Part shown: piece after piece, positions 34,784 through 43,159 of the stretch
Layout of the letters: every line of letters begins with the position of its first letter
Numbering within the stretch: the stretch's first letter is position 1
From: Achromobacter sp. UMC46
GTDB lineage: Bacteria; Pseudomonadota; Gammaproteobacteria; Burkholderiales; Burkholderiaceae_B
Direction: 5' to 3'
Assembly: GCF_014170335.1 (NCBI RefSeq)
Contig: NZ_LZZS01000038.1
Span: 62,001 to 126,000, forward strand
Length of the DNA stretch: 64,000 nucleotides
Notes under the pieces: model-generated
Database searches by the model: none
Seen by the model: the letters and a program-made list of their open reading frames with translations, nothing else
Told to the model about the DNA's origin: nothing
Position numbers and translations under genes: made by a program

Positions 34784-36688
34784 TTAAGGCTGCGCGGACC
34801 GGTCCGCGGCCTGCACATGGCGCCAGATTCCCCCGCTTAGGCGCAGGTTTTCCGGGGGGCCGGCCACGTGTTCGCGAAGCCGATCGAAATAAGCCTTTTG
34901 CCAACGCAGCGAATACGCGTCGGCGCTCTCGCCGGGCTCGACTCCGGGCAGCATCTCCAGCGTGTACGCCACGTGGCCGTTCTCCCAGCGCGGCGCATAG
35001 AACACGGAAGGCACGCCCAGGCGATGCGCCAAGTGCGACGCGAAGCTGGAGTACGTCACTTCCTGTCCTTCGAAGGTCGTCCGCGGGGCGGCAGGGTTGG
35101 CCGCGCCGTCGATGGCCAGGCACAGCACATTGCCCGAGCCCAGCGCGCGCATGCAGGCCTTGGCGACTTGCGCCTCGGTCTGGTCCGCGGTGGAGATCAA
35201 GGCCGTCGCATAGCTGCTTTGGGCAACACTGGGCGCGGTCGCGAGCCAACGCGACGGGATGCCCAGCAATTCCAGCGCCATCAGCCCGGCATACATCGGA
35301 CCGACGTGCGCGGTGGCGACCACCACGCCCCGTCCCGCCGCCAACAGCGGTGCGAAGAAGCGCTCGCCAGTGTCGAGTTCGCCAAGCACCTGCATCGCCT
35401 CTTCGGCGCTATCTTCGCGGCATTCAAGCCAGTCGTACAGAAGGTGGTCGACCAGATGGCCCCAACGCGCCCGACGCTCCCAGTCTGCCCGGTCCGCATT
35501 GGCGTCGCCGCGCAGCGACCAGGCCCAATCCAGCCGCGCCTGCGGTATCGGGGCGGTATGCAGCCGATCGTCAAGCTGGGCCAGGGCCTCCTGGAAAGTT
35601 CCCGGCAAATGCGCGCCGCGATTCGCCACGTATTTCTCGTATAGCGCTTCGGCTTCCCCTTTGCGGCCCGCCTGGGAAAGCGCGCCGATGGCCGCGCGCT
35701 GCCAGAGCAGCTTGTCGGGCGACTTCCCGACCAGCTTCATCATCTGGTCGGCAGCCTCGCCGTATTGCAGCGTGTACCGCAGGGCGCGCGCATACAGGGC
35801 CCGCGTCTGCTCCAGTTCCGGCGCCAGGCTGATGGCCTGCTCAAGCGGCGCCACCGCCTCTTTGTAGCGGCCGGCGCGCAGCAGGGTCTCGCCATAGAGC
35901 GTCAACAGCCGGACGTCCGCCGGCGACGCCTTCAGGCCCGCCTCGAAATGGGTCAACGCATGCGTCTTGCGGTCGTCCTCGGACGCCCGCCGCAGGTGCG
36001 CCAGCCCCAGCGACGAGCGCAGCGCGGCGCAATCGTGGCCCGCGCTCAGCGCCGCATCCCCGAACTGGATCGCCGCCTCTACCCTGCCGTCCTCAAGCAA
36101 GGCGCGCACGGCCATCGTCGCCACGCGTTCGTTCGGCAGCGCACCGGGATCCAGAGCGGAGGCGACGCCCGCCGCTTCGGCCACGTCGCCGTTGCGCACG
36201 AAGGCCAGCATCCAGGAATACGCGTCGCCCGGTTCGCGCTGCGACAGCCCGACGGTCGCGCGCGCGACCTCGGCGGCTTCCGCACCCCGTCCGGCCTGCA
36301 CGCGCAATTGAATCCGCGCGGCATGCAGCGACACGTCGTCCGGTTCGATGCCGGCGGCGGCATCCGCGTGGGCGATGGCGCGGTCCCATTGCTCGGTGCG
36401 CCCCAGCAGGCTGGCCAGCAGGCGGCGATCATCGGCGCGCGATGGATAGGCCGCGGCAAGCACTTCCAGCGCGGCGATAGCGGGTGCGAACCGGCCCTCA
36501 CGCACGAAGGGCGACACCAGCAGTCGGCGGACATCCCGCCAGCCGTCGGCCACTCCCGACAGCGCGGGTTCCAGCTCCGCCATGTCGCGAGCGGGATCAT
36601 CGGCGGCCTGGATGTCCTTGATGACGCCGCGCAGCAAGGCGGTGGCCTCAGCCCCGGCCTGGCGATTCGCGATAGCCGTATCAACCAT
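34784..36688 (-). CDS. vexE: VexE-like TPR protein with lysophospholipid-acyltransferase-like domain
   Basis: 634 residues. Residues 1 to about 350 are TPR/helical repeats (for example HFEAGLKASPADVRLLTLYGETLLRAGRYKEAVAPLEQAIS). The C-terminal ~220 residues resemble LpxL-type acyltransferases: VVVATAHVGPMYAGLMALELLG, NVLCLAIDGAANP, FEGQEVTYSSFASHLAHRLGVPSVFYAPRWENGHVAY. In the Vi system VexE adds the lipid terminus that anchors the capsule polymer, which fits this domain pair. It overlaps the vexD stop by 8 bp. The catalytic His is plausibly that of TAHVG; the usual HX4D spacing is not obvious. Confidence 0.8.
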   Translation of the reverse strand: MVDTAIANRQAGAEATALLRGVIKDIQAADDPARDMAELEPALSGVADGWRDVRRLLVSPFVREGRFAPAIAALEVLAAAYPSRADDRRLLASLLGRTEQWDRAIAHADAAAGIEPDDVSLHAARIQLRVQAGRGAEAAEVARATVGLSQREPGDAYSWMLAFVRNGDVAEAAGVASALDPGALPNERVATMAVRALLEDGRVEAAIQFGDAALSAGHDCAALRSSLGLAHLRRASEDDRKTHALTHFEAGLKASPADVRLLTLYGETLLRAGRYKEAVAPLEQAISLAPELEQTRALYARALRYTLQYGEAADQMMKLVGKSPDKLLWQRAAIGALSQAGRKGEAEALYEKYVANRGAHLPGTFQEALAQLDDRLHTAPIPQARLDWAWSLRGDANADRADWERRARWGHLVDHLLYDWLECREDSAEEAMQVLGELDTGERFFAPLLAAGRGVVVATAHVGPMYAGLMALELLGIPSRWLATAPSVAQSSYATALISTADQTEAQVAKACMRALGSGNVLCLAIDGAANPAAPRTTFEGQEVTYSSFASHLAHRLGVPSVFYAPRWENGHVAYTLEMLPGVEPGESADAYSLRWQKAYFDRLREHVAGPPENLRLSGGIWRHVQAADRSAQP

Positions 36689-37973
36689 GACGCAACCCCC
36701 TCAACAACGCCGTCGCCACGCGGAAGACGAACATCAATACAAAGCCCAGGGCCAGCGCCTGCAGCAGCAGGATCGCCGTGCGCGGGCTGCTGGGCCGGTC
36801 GGTCGGCACCGGTTGCGCGATGATGGACAAGTACCGCTGCAGCCGCAGCGCATCCGTCACCGCCTGCTGGTACGTCTGCTGCGCCAAGGTCAGGTTCGAA
36901 TCCGCGAACGCCTGGGTGTTGCGCAGCGCCTCGTACGACTTCAGCTGCTTGGCTTCCGTGTTGCCTTCGCCGCTTAGACGGCGGCGCAACGACGCGATCC
37001 GCTTCTGCAAGGCCGAAACCTGCAATTCAGCGGGTTTCAGCATGAAATGGTCTTTGTTGCCCAGCGCGCGGATCTTGTCCAGATTGATCTGCGCGCTGTT
37101 GAGCTCGCCCTCGAGCTGGCTGGACAGGTTCAGCAGCATCGCCACCGTGGCGGTCGGATCGATGTTGCCGTGCGTGGTCCGCCAGGCGGTCAGCGCCTCT
37201 CTCGCGGCAAACGCCTTCTGTTCCGCAAGCCTGACCGACTCTTCGCTCACCTTCAGTTTGTCGGCCACGCCCTTTTCGTTCATCGAGCTCACGAATTCCT
37301 CCGCCAGGCCGATCAGCGCTTTCGACAAGGTCGCGGCGTCTTCCGGCGAGAACGCGCTCACGCGTAGCACGTCGATCTGCTCCAGCGCGTTGAACGAGAC
37401 CTGGACCGACGCCTGATAGGCGCGATAAAGGTCGTCCTCGCTCGAGTTCTCGGAAAGGTGGCTGACCGGGTCCATGCCGGCGCGGATCAGGTATTGGCGC
37501 AGTCCGACTTTCCGGTCGAGCTGTTGCATGGCGTCGCGCGATTTGAGGAAGTCGGCCACCGCCCACCCGTCCACGAAGCCGCCCAGCATGCCGCCCATGT
37601 TGCCGGTGGTCAGCAGGCTTGCCGCGCCGCCTCCGCCGCCTTGCTGGCCGGATCCCGACTGCACGAAGAACCGCGACTCCGCCTCGTAGCGGGGCGTTGC
37701 GATGCCCAGCGCATAGACCAGCGCCAGCACGACGGGCGCGACGACGATGAACGCGTTGATCCACCGGTGACGACGGCGTTCGCGCAGCGACGATTGCCGT
37801 TCGCGGCGTCGGCGTTCGATTTCGGACCCGCCCTCAGAGGCCGAGCTGCCCTTCCTCGAAGCCGCCGCCGAAGCCGTCGTCGCCTGTGCCGGATTCGCTC
37901 CTTGATCGTCGCGGGGGGAATCTGCTGATGCACTGGTCGAGGTCGTCTTCGATGCTGAGAGCGCTTCGTTCAT
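36681..37973 (-). CDS. vexD: VexD/KpsE-like inner-membrane polysaccharide co-polymerase (PCP)
   Basis: 430 residues. Ser/Thr/Ala-rich cytoplasmic N-tail, a transmembrane segment about residues 72-93 (WINAFIVVAPVVLALVYALG), a long periplasmic coiled-coil region (SVRLAEQKAFAAREALTAWR, QVSALQKRIASLRRRL) and a C-terminal transmembrane segment (AILLLQALALGFVLMFVF). This is the KpsE/VexD adaptor that links the ABC transporter to the outer-membrane OPX protein. The start at 37973 lies 140 bp inside vexC in another frame, with AAAAGG about 8 bases upstream, so the overlap appears real. Confidence 0.87.
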   Translation of the reverse strand: MNEALSASKTTSTSASADSPRDDQGANPAQATTASAAASRKGSSASEGGSEIERRRRERQSSLRERRRHRWINAFIVVAPVVLALVYALGIATPRYEAESRFFVQSGSGQQGGGGGAASLLTTGNMGGMLGGFVDGWAVADFLKSRDAMQQLDRKVGLRQYLIRAGMDPVSHLSENSSEDDLYRAYQASVQVSFNALEQIDVLRVSAFSPEDAATLSKALIGLAEEFVSSMNEKGVADKLKVSEESVRLAEQKAFAAREALTAWRTTHGNIDPTATVAMLLNLSSQLEGELNSAQINLDKIRALGNKDHFMLKPAELQVSALQKRIASLRRRLSGEGNTEAKQLKSYEALRNTQAFADSNLTLAQQTYQQAVTDALRLQRYLSIIAQPVPTDRPSSPRTAILLLQALALGFVLMFVFRVATALLRGLRHG

Positions 37974-38550
37974 AAATCAAGCCTTTTAGACAGTAGTCCG
38001 CCATCTGATTCTGGCGGTAACTGGAAAAAATGAGTGTCCGGCCGATCAGCCGCTCTTCGAACAGAGCCAGCCACAGGCGGGTGAAACGGCAGGGCTCGAA
38101 AGGGATGGCCCCTTCGATCACGTACACATCGAACGCCGGCGCCAGCGCCAGTGCGAACGAGAACTCCTGCCGTGCGTAGAGTGGCCAATGCTCCATGGGC
38201 TTGGCCAGGACCTTCGGGTCGCTGATCAGGTCCGCCACCAGTTCGTACGTGGCGTCCCCGTCGATCTCGTACATTTCGCACACAAAATCGATGACGCTCA
38301 GGCCGCTGGCCTTGCCGCGGATGAAACCTTGCCGCCCGATCGCCCACGAGACGACCCCGTCGTGCTTGACGAAGCCCTGGCGCGGCGGGCGCAGGTTGCA
38401 CAGCACGTCGACGATCTGGCGATGCAGCTCCGGCGAATGTGACAGCAGCGCGTACCGGCCGACGGGAATATCCAGGTCGGCGTTGAGCAGCAACGGTTGC
38501 CGGCTGCCGAAGGCGTAGGGCTCGTCAGTGACGCCATTGAGATGAATCAT
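37834..38550 (-). CDS. vexC: VexC-like ABC ATPase subunit with degenerate catalytic motifs
   Basis: 238 residues, KpsT/VexC length and position. The fold-defining blocks are recognisable: VVSWAIGRQGFIRGKASGLSVIDFV aligns with the ISWPLG..GGFQGSLTGRENV block of KpsT, and FALALAPAFDVYVIEGAIPF with the Walker B region. The catalytic motifs are lost: where GRNGAGKST should be it reads SHSPELHRQ; the signature SSGMRAR is replaced by PLYARQE; Walker B DE is EG; the switch SHD is SYR. It should not bind or hydrolyse ATP normally. Either it is a structural subunit and an ATPase encoded elsewhere drives export, or export uses another mechanism. The sequence reads through without frameshift, so this is not simple decay. 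Confidence 0.75.
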   Translation of the reverse strand: MIHLNGVTDEPYAFGSRQPLLLNADLDIPVGRYALLSHSPELHRQIVDVLCNLRPPRQGFVKHDGVVSWAIGRQGFIRGKASGLSVIDFVCEMYEIDGDATYELVADLISDPKVLAKPMEHWPLYARQEFSFALALAPAFDVYVIEGAIPFEPCRFTRLWLALFEERLIGRTLIFSSYRQNQMADYCLKGLIYERSALSIEDDLDQCISRFPPRRSRSESGTGDDGFGGGFEEGQLGL

Positions 38551-38559
38551 CGTTCCCCC

Positions 38560-39900
38560 TCACATCGGCTGGACATTGGGGCGCGCAAGACGCTCGGCCG
38601 CCAGGGCGACCACCATCAGGAACACCAGCGACGTCAGGAAATATCCCAGGCTCGCGTCGTGGGACTCGTAGGCCTCGAAGTACGCCGAACGCAGCAGCTG
38701 CATGCCGTGCGCGAACGGCGACCAGAGGATCCAGGGGCGCAGATGCTCCGGCAACTGCTCCGACACAAAGAAGACGCTGGAGAAAATCTGGAGGAAACGT
38801 TCGATCACCGGCGCAAGCCTCAGATAGAAATGCCAGAACGTCGCGATCGAGCCGAACAGCACGCCCATCGCCGCCCCGCAACACCCCATCAGCACGACGA
38901 ACAGCACAAACCCCGCCCAGCTTTCCGGCAAGGTGATGAGTTCCAACGCGTGGCCGGCGCTGATCAATACCGCGAACACCACCAGATACACCGACACGTA
39001 GATCAGCGCCTGCACCAGCGCGCACATCAACGGCGTGACGCCCTGGAAGTTCAGCAAACCCCGCGCCGAAATGTACGCCGCGCTGCTTCTGAAGATGATC
39101 TGCCGGAACATGATCCATGTCGTTGCCCCCAACAGCGAGAACGTCTGCACATCCATGCCCAGGATGTAATGCGTGCCCATCAGGATGTACAGCGATGAAA
39201 TCAGCGTCAGCAGCACCACGGGGCCGACCAGCGCCCACAGCAAGGCGATCCGGCTTTCGCCGTGGATCACGCGCAGCTGATACACGAACAAAGCCAACAG
39301 TGTGCGACCGACCGGCCGGCCACGGCCGGCGCTATTCGGGTGATGCGCTTCATGCAATACCTGCATGCGATCCCGCAATATCGCGAGGTCGCCGGCCTCG
39401 TCCTGGGACAGCTCGACTTCCAGCGCGATATCGTTGCGGGACGCATGGCGGCGCGCCTCGCGCGCCTCGTCCTGCTTTCGCCGTTCAACGCGCCGCGCAT
39501 GCGCCGCCGCCAGGCGCTCGTCTTCCGCTACCAGCTTGGCCGGCATGTATCCCGGCGCGAACACGTCGGTGCCCGCGCGGATGTCCTGCTCAAGCAGGCG
39601 CACGATGATGCGCAGGCGCCGCCGAGAAAAATCGGCAAGCGTCTCGTCGACCGCGCTGCGCGCGATCTCCGCATCCAACTCCGCCTGTACGGCCTCGTAC
39701 ACCGCCCGCCGGGCGGCCACGGAGTCGTGCGGCTCGCCCTGCAGCCGCGCCAGCAACGGCTTGAGCAGCACGGCTGGCGACGCCTTTTCCTCGAACAGCG
39801 CGGCGGGGTCCAGCCTCCAGGCCGAGACCCCGGCACCCACCGCGTAGCTACTGTCTTTCCGGCGCGAGCGCCAGCCTTTGATCCGGTCCTCGTTGCTCAT
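38560..39900 (-). CDS. vexB: VexB/KpsM-like ABC-2 permease with long N-terminal extension
   Basis: About 446 residues from the ATG at 39900 (GTG at 39906 also possible); Salmonella VexB is about 264 residues. The C-terminal ~255 residues are the ABC-2 type permease (LLALFVYQLRVIHGESRIALLWALVGPVVLLTLI, FVVLMGCCGAAMGVLFGSIATFWHFY, SSVFFVSEQLPEHLRPWILWSPFAHG). The first ~190 residues form a hydrophilic, charged helical region (RAVYEAVQAELDAEIA, DFSRRRLRIIVRLLEQDIRAG, AAAHARRVERRKQDEAREARR) expected in the cytoplasm. It might replace interactions lost by the degenerate VexC. It starts 7 bases after vexA. Confidence 0.82.
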   Translation of the reverse strand: MSNEDRIKGWRSRRKDSSYAVGAGVSAWRLDPAALFEEKASPAVLLKPLLARLQGEPHDSVAARRAVYEAVQAELDAEIARSAVDETLADFSRRRLRIIVRLLEQDIRAGTDVFAPGYMPAKLVAEDERLAAAHARRVERRKQDEAREARRHASRNDIALEVELSQDEAGDLAILRDRMQVLHEAHHPNSAGRGRPVGRTLLALFVYQLRVIHGESRIALLWALVGPVVLLTLISSLYILMGTHYILGMDVQTFSLLGATTWIMFRQIIFRSSAAYISARGLLNFQGVTPLMCALVQALIYVSVYLVVFAVLISAGHALELITLPESWAGFVLFVVLMGCCGAAMGVLFGSIATFWHFYLRLAPVIERFLQIFSSVFFVSEQLPEHLRPWILWSPFAHGMQLLRSAYFEAYESHDASLGYFLTSLVFLMVVALAAERLARPNVQPM

Positions 39901-39907
39901 CGACACG

Positions 39908-41065
39908 CTATTGCGATACGCCGGAAGAACTGGAGCCCGAATCGCTGTCGATAGCCCGCGTGGCGCTGAAGCCGGCGCTCATCGTGACGCGGAAGGCCGA
40001 CAAGACCTTCTGCACCTGGGTGAACGGCGCATCCGAAATATAGATGGCCTGGCCTTCATGCACCGTGAATTCGCGGGCCAGCGCCACTTGTTCCGGACGG
40101 GTCAGGTCAAACTGGTAGACGACGGGCAACAGGTCCGGTTTTCCGGGGACGCCGGCCTTTGCGGGCGTGAACAGGAACACGGAACGCGGGTCGGCCAGCT
40201 TGTCGTCAAGGCCCCGGGAATCGGCCAAGGCGTCCAGCACGCTGTAGTTGCGCTTGCTGATGGCCACACGCCCCTGGGTCCCCGCCGCGCCCAGCACGGT
40301 CAGGTACTCGCGCGAGTCATACGCGGTGATGACATCGCCCGGCCGCAGCAGGATGTCGTTGTTCTGGTTGCGGTAGATGTCCGACAGCCGCACTGACGCC
40401 ACCTGGTTGTCGCGGCGCAGGCTGATGACGAGCTGTTCGGGATTCGTCTGCACGGGCGCGGCCTGCGCCAGCGCGCTGCTCAGGCGCTGGGCCGTCTGCG
40501 TGATCGGGAACATGCCAGGTTTGGTCAGGTTGCCCTGCACGGTCACCATCTGGCCACGCGCATCGGCCGCGCGCGTCACGCTGACGTCGGCGCCCACGAC
40601 CAGCCTGGCCAGCCGCGCGACGATCGCGTCGTGCAGCTGGCCCAGCGTCAGGCCTTCGGCCCGGAATTTCCCAAGGATGGGGAAGGTGACATTTCCCGAC
40701 CGGTCGATCTCCTGGTTCCCCAAGTCGCTCACGCCGGACGGGTCCGCGGCGAACACGCCCAGCCCGCCGCGTTCCCAGACCTTCACGTTGATGCCGTCGC
40801 CCGGCACCAGGCTATCGAACCCCGCTTGCGTCAAATCACGGTAGCGCACAGGGAAATCGGCCACGTCGGGCACTCTGCTGGCCTGCACGAGATCGCGCGA
40901 CGCGGGCATCACCACGACATCCTTGTCGTCGTGCGCGCCCGTCATCTCGCTCAACATCGGGCCGGAACGCGGCAGTTGGCATCCCGTCAGTGAAAGTGCG
41001 GAAAACAGCATCAAGGCCAGGGCCGCGTTGCGGCGCAGGCCCCATGCCGGGACGTTCATTTGCAT
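39908..41065 (-). CDS. vexA: VexA/Wza-like outer-membrane polysaccharide export (OPX) lipoprotein
   Basis: 385 residues; start ATG at 41065 with AAGGA upstream. Lipoprotein signal with lipobox SLTGC near residue 28. Wza-type poly-export and SLBB domains: LVPGDGINVKVWERGGLGVFAADP, IDRSGNVTFPILGKFRAEGLTLGQL, GNLTKPGMFPI, LLRPGDVITAYDSREYLTVLGAAG. Forms the outer-membrane exit pore for the capsule. It follows tviE by 42 bp. Confidence 0.9.
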   Translation of the reverse strand: MQMNVPAWGLRRNAALALMLFSALSLTGCQLPRSGPMLSEMTGAHDDKDVVVMPASRDLVQASRVPDVADFPVRYRDLTQAGFDSLVPGDGINVKVWERGGLGVFAADPSGVSDLGNQEIDRSGNVTFPILGKFRAEGLTLGQLHDAIVARLARLVVGADVSVTRAADARGQMVTVQGNLTKPGMFPITQTAQRLSSALAQAAPVQTNPEQLVISLRRDNQVASVRLSDIYRNQNNDILLRPGDVITAYDSREYLTVLGAAGTQGRVAISKRNYSVLDALADSRGLDDKLADPRSVFLFTPAKAGVPGKPDLLPVVYQFDLTRPEQVALAREFTVHEGQAIYISDAPFTQVQKVLSAFRVTMSAGFSATRAIDSDSGSSSSGVSQ

Positions 41066-41107
41066 AAGATCCTTTAGCTTTTGCAGCTTGAAAAGACAGG
41101 CGGCCGA

Positions 41108-43159
41108 TCAGGCTTGCATCAGACGCATGGGCTGCAGATCCATGCTCTCGTCGTTTTCAGACACGGGCATGCACAGGGCCAGGAACTTGGTCAGCATCGC
41201 GTCAAGCGAAAACAGCTTCTGCGCCCGGTTGCGGCTATGCGCCCTCAATTGCTCGTTGTTGCGCACCTGGTCCACCATCGACGCGACTTTCTCGCACGCC
41301 TCGTGCAGATCCGGGTGATCGACATCCGTGAGCAAATGGCCGGTCTGGTTCTCGACAAAGCATTCCCCCGCGCCGCCGGCGGGGGTCGAGATCACCGGTA
41401 CCCCCAGAAGCTGCGCTTCGATCAGCACGTTCGGCAGGCCTTCGTAGCGGGACAGCAGCACGCTGGCGTCCATTTGCGAATACCAATAGCCGACGTGATT
41501 GGACAGCCCGACAAGCAGCAGCCGGTTGGTCACGCACAGCTCTTCGGCCAGCGCCTCGATGTTCTCGCGCATGCGCCCATCGCCCACGATGACGAAGCGC
41601 GCCTGCGGGCGGTCCTTCAGATACAGCGCGGCAAGCTTGATCCACAGCTGCGGCCGCTTGTCCGGCTCCAGCCGGAACACGCCGCCGATCGTCTCGGTCG
41701 CGTCGGTCGTGCTTTCTTGAAAGGCCTTCCACTTTTCCTGGTCGGCGGCCGAGGCGTCGGTCGCCAGGTCCGGCACGCCGTTGTACAGGATGTGGAAACG
41801 CATGATCGGGATACCCAGCCATTCCGAGTAGGCCTCGGCGGCCTTGCGGCTATTGCTGACGAAAACCACCCCGGGCACCTTGGCCAGCGCCTGGTAAAGC
41901 TCGGGATACTCTTCGCGGAAGCGGTCCTTGCGGATGTTCGGCGGCAGCCCGCGGAACACAAGGTGGATGGTCGGGGCGCCGGCAAGCAACGCCGCCAGCG
42001 CGCCGAACAGGCACGTTCCGTCTTGCCACAGGCTCACCACGTCGAACGAATCGGCGCGCAGCACCGGCGCCAGCCGCGTCACGCCGTAGTGGACGGGCGG
42101 CGGCAATTGCTCCAGCAAGCGGCTCAGGCTGCCTTCGGGCAAGGCTTGATGGGACACGGAGATGGCGGGCAGCCGGTTGATTTCCGTGACCGGAATCTGC
42201 GCCTTGACCAGCACCGGCAGGAAGAAATCCAGATCCTGCTTTTTCGTAGAGCCCGGAGGCTCAGTGTGCTGCTTCACCAGCACTTCGACCTTCTTCGTCT
42301 TCATGAGCACATCGGGCGGCCGCTGCTCGGGGAACTCCGCCAGGCGGGTCAGTTCGCCCGCAAGCCGAGTCAGCTGCCGCTCGGCGCCGCCAGGCCCAAG
42401 GCTGCCTGTCACCAGCGCCACCGATACGGGTTTGTCCGGCGAGTTCTCGGGAACTTGCCGGTCACGGAAATGCAGGATCGCGTGTTTCATCGACACGATC
42501 CTGATGTCCTTGCCGGCCAGCCCTTCCTCGGTCTCGAAGCGCTGGTAGAAGGCGTAGTCGCTTGCCAGCCCATCGGCCAGTTCCGCCGCCTTGCTGCCCG
42601 GCGTCAGGTGTTTTGCGACAGGCGCGATCGCCTCGAACGCGTCGGCCAGCAGACCGCGCTTGCGCAGCCGCTTGGCGAATTCGACGCGCATGTTGCGGTC
42701 CGTGTATTGCGTGATCAGCTGGCGGAACAATGCGTCGGACTGATCGTGCGCACGGATGTCGCTAAGCAGCTTGGCCCGCGCGAACAAGCGGTCCGGACTC
42801 TCCGCCGATGCGGGCAGATGGCGATCGACCAAGGATAAGGCCTCTTCGACATGCCGTTCCTTCACCAGGCGCGTCGCGCAATAGCGGACGATCTGAAGGT
42901 CGTCCGGGCACTCGTGCAACAGCGTGGCCCACTGCTCGGCCATGCCCTCGTTCAGGCCCGCCGATTCCTTCAGCCGAAGCAGAAGAAAGCGGACCTTCGA
43001 GTCTTCCATGTGATCGCGCGCCAGCACTTTCGCGCGAGCCAGGTTTTCCTGCGCGACTTGAACCCGCCCTGAAGCCGCGACGATTTCCTCTAATTGGGCC
43101 TGAACCCATTGAAGATCGGACTTGGCGTCCGCACGCTCGGTGATCAGTGGTGGATTCAT
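41108..43159 (-). CDS. tviE: TviE-like glycosyltransferase (Vi polymerase)
   Basis: 683 residues from the ATG at 43159, which overlaps the tviD stop (ATGA). The N-terminal third has TPR-like helices (EALSLVDRHLPASAESPDRLFARAKLLSDIRAHDQSDALF). The C-terminal half is a GT4-like glycosyltransferase: SVALVTGSLGPGGAERQLT, FVSNSRKAAEAYSEWLGIP, ARFVIVGDGRMRENIEALA and an E-x7-E motif EGLPNVLIEAQ followed by GVPVISTPAGGAGE. TviE is the glycosyltransferase thought to build the poly-GalNAcA chain of Vi. Expected in the cytoplasm at the membrane. Confidence 0.85.
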   Translation of the reverse strand: MNPPLITERADAKSDLQWVQAQLEEIVAASGRVQVAQENLARAKVLARDHMEDSKVRFLLLRLKESAGLNEGMAEQWATLLHECPDDLQIVRYCATRLVKERHVEEALSLVDRHLPASAESPDRLFARAKLLSDIRAHDQSDALFRQLITQYTDRNMRVEFAKRLRKRGLLADAFEAIAPVAKHLTPGSKAAELADGLASDYAFYQRFETEEGLAGKDIRIVSMKHAILHFRDRQVPENSPDKPVSVALVTGSLGPGGAERQLTRLAGELTRLAEFPEQRPPDVLMKTKKVEVLVKQHTEPPGSTKKQDLDFFLPVLVKAQIPVTEINRLPAISVSHQALPEGSLSRLLEQLPPPVHYGVTRLAPVLRADSFDVVSLWQDGTCLFGALAALLAGAPTIHLVFRGLPPNIRKDRFREEYPELYQALAKVPGVVFVSNSRKAAEAYSEWLGIPIMRFHILYNGVPDLATDASAADQEKWKAFQESTTDATETIGGVFRLEPDKRPQLWIKLAALYLKDRPQARFVIVGDGRMRENIEALAEELCVTNRLLLVGLSNHVGYWYSQMDASVLLSRYEGLPNVLIEAQLLGVPVISTPAGGAGECFVENQTGHLLTDVDHPDLHEACEKVASMVDQVRNNEQLRAHSRNRAQKLFSLDAMLTKFLALCMPVSENDESMDLQPMRLMQA

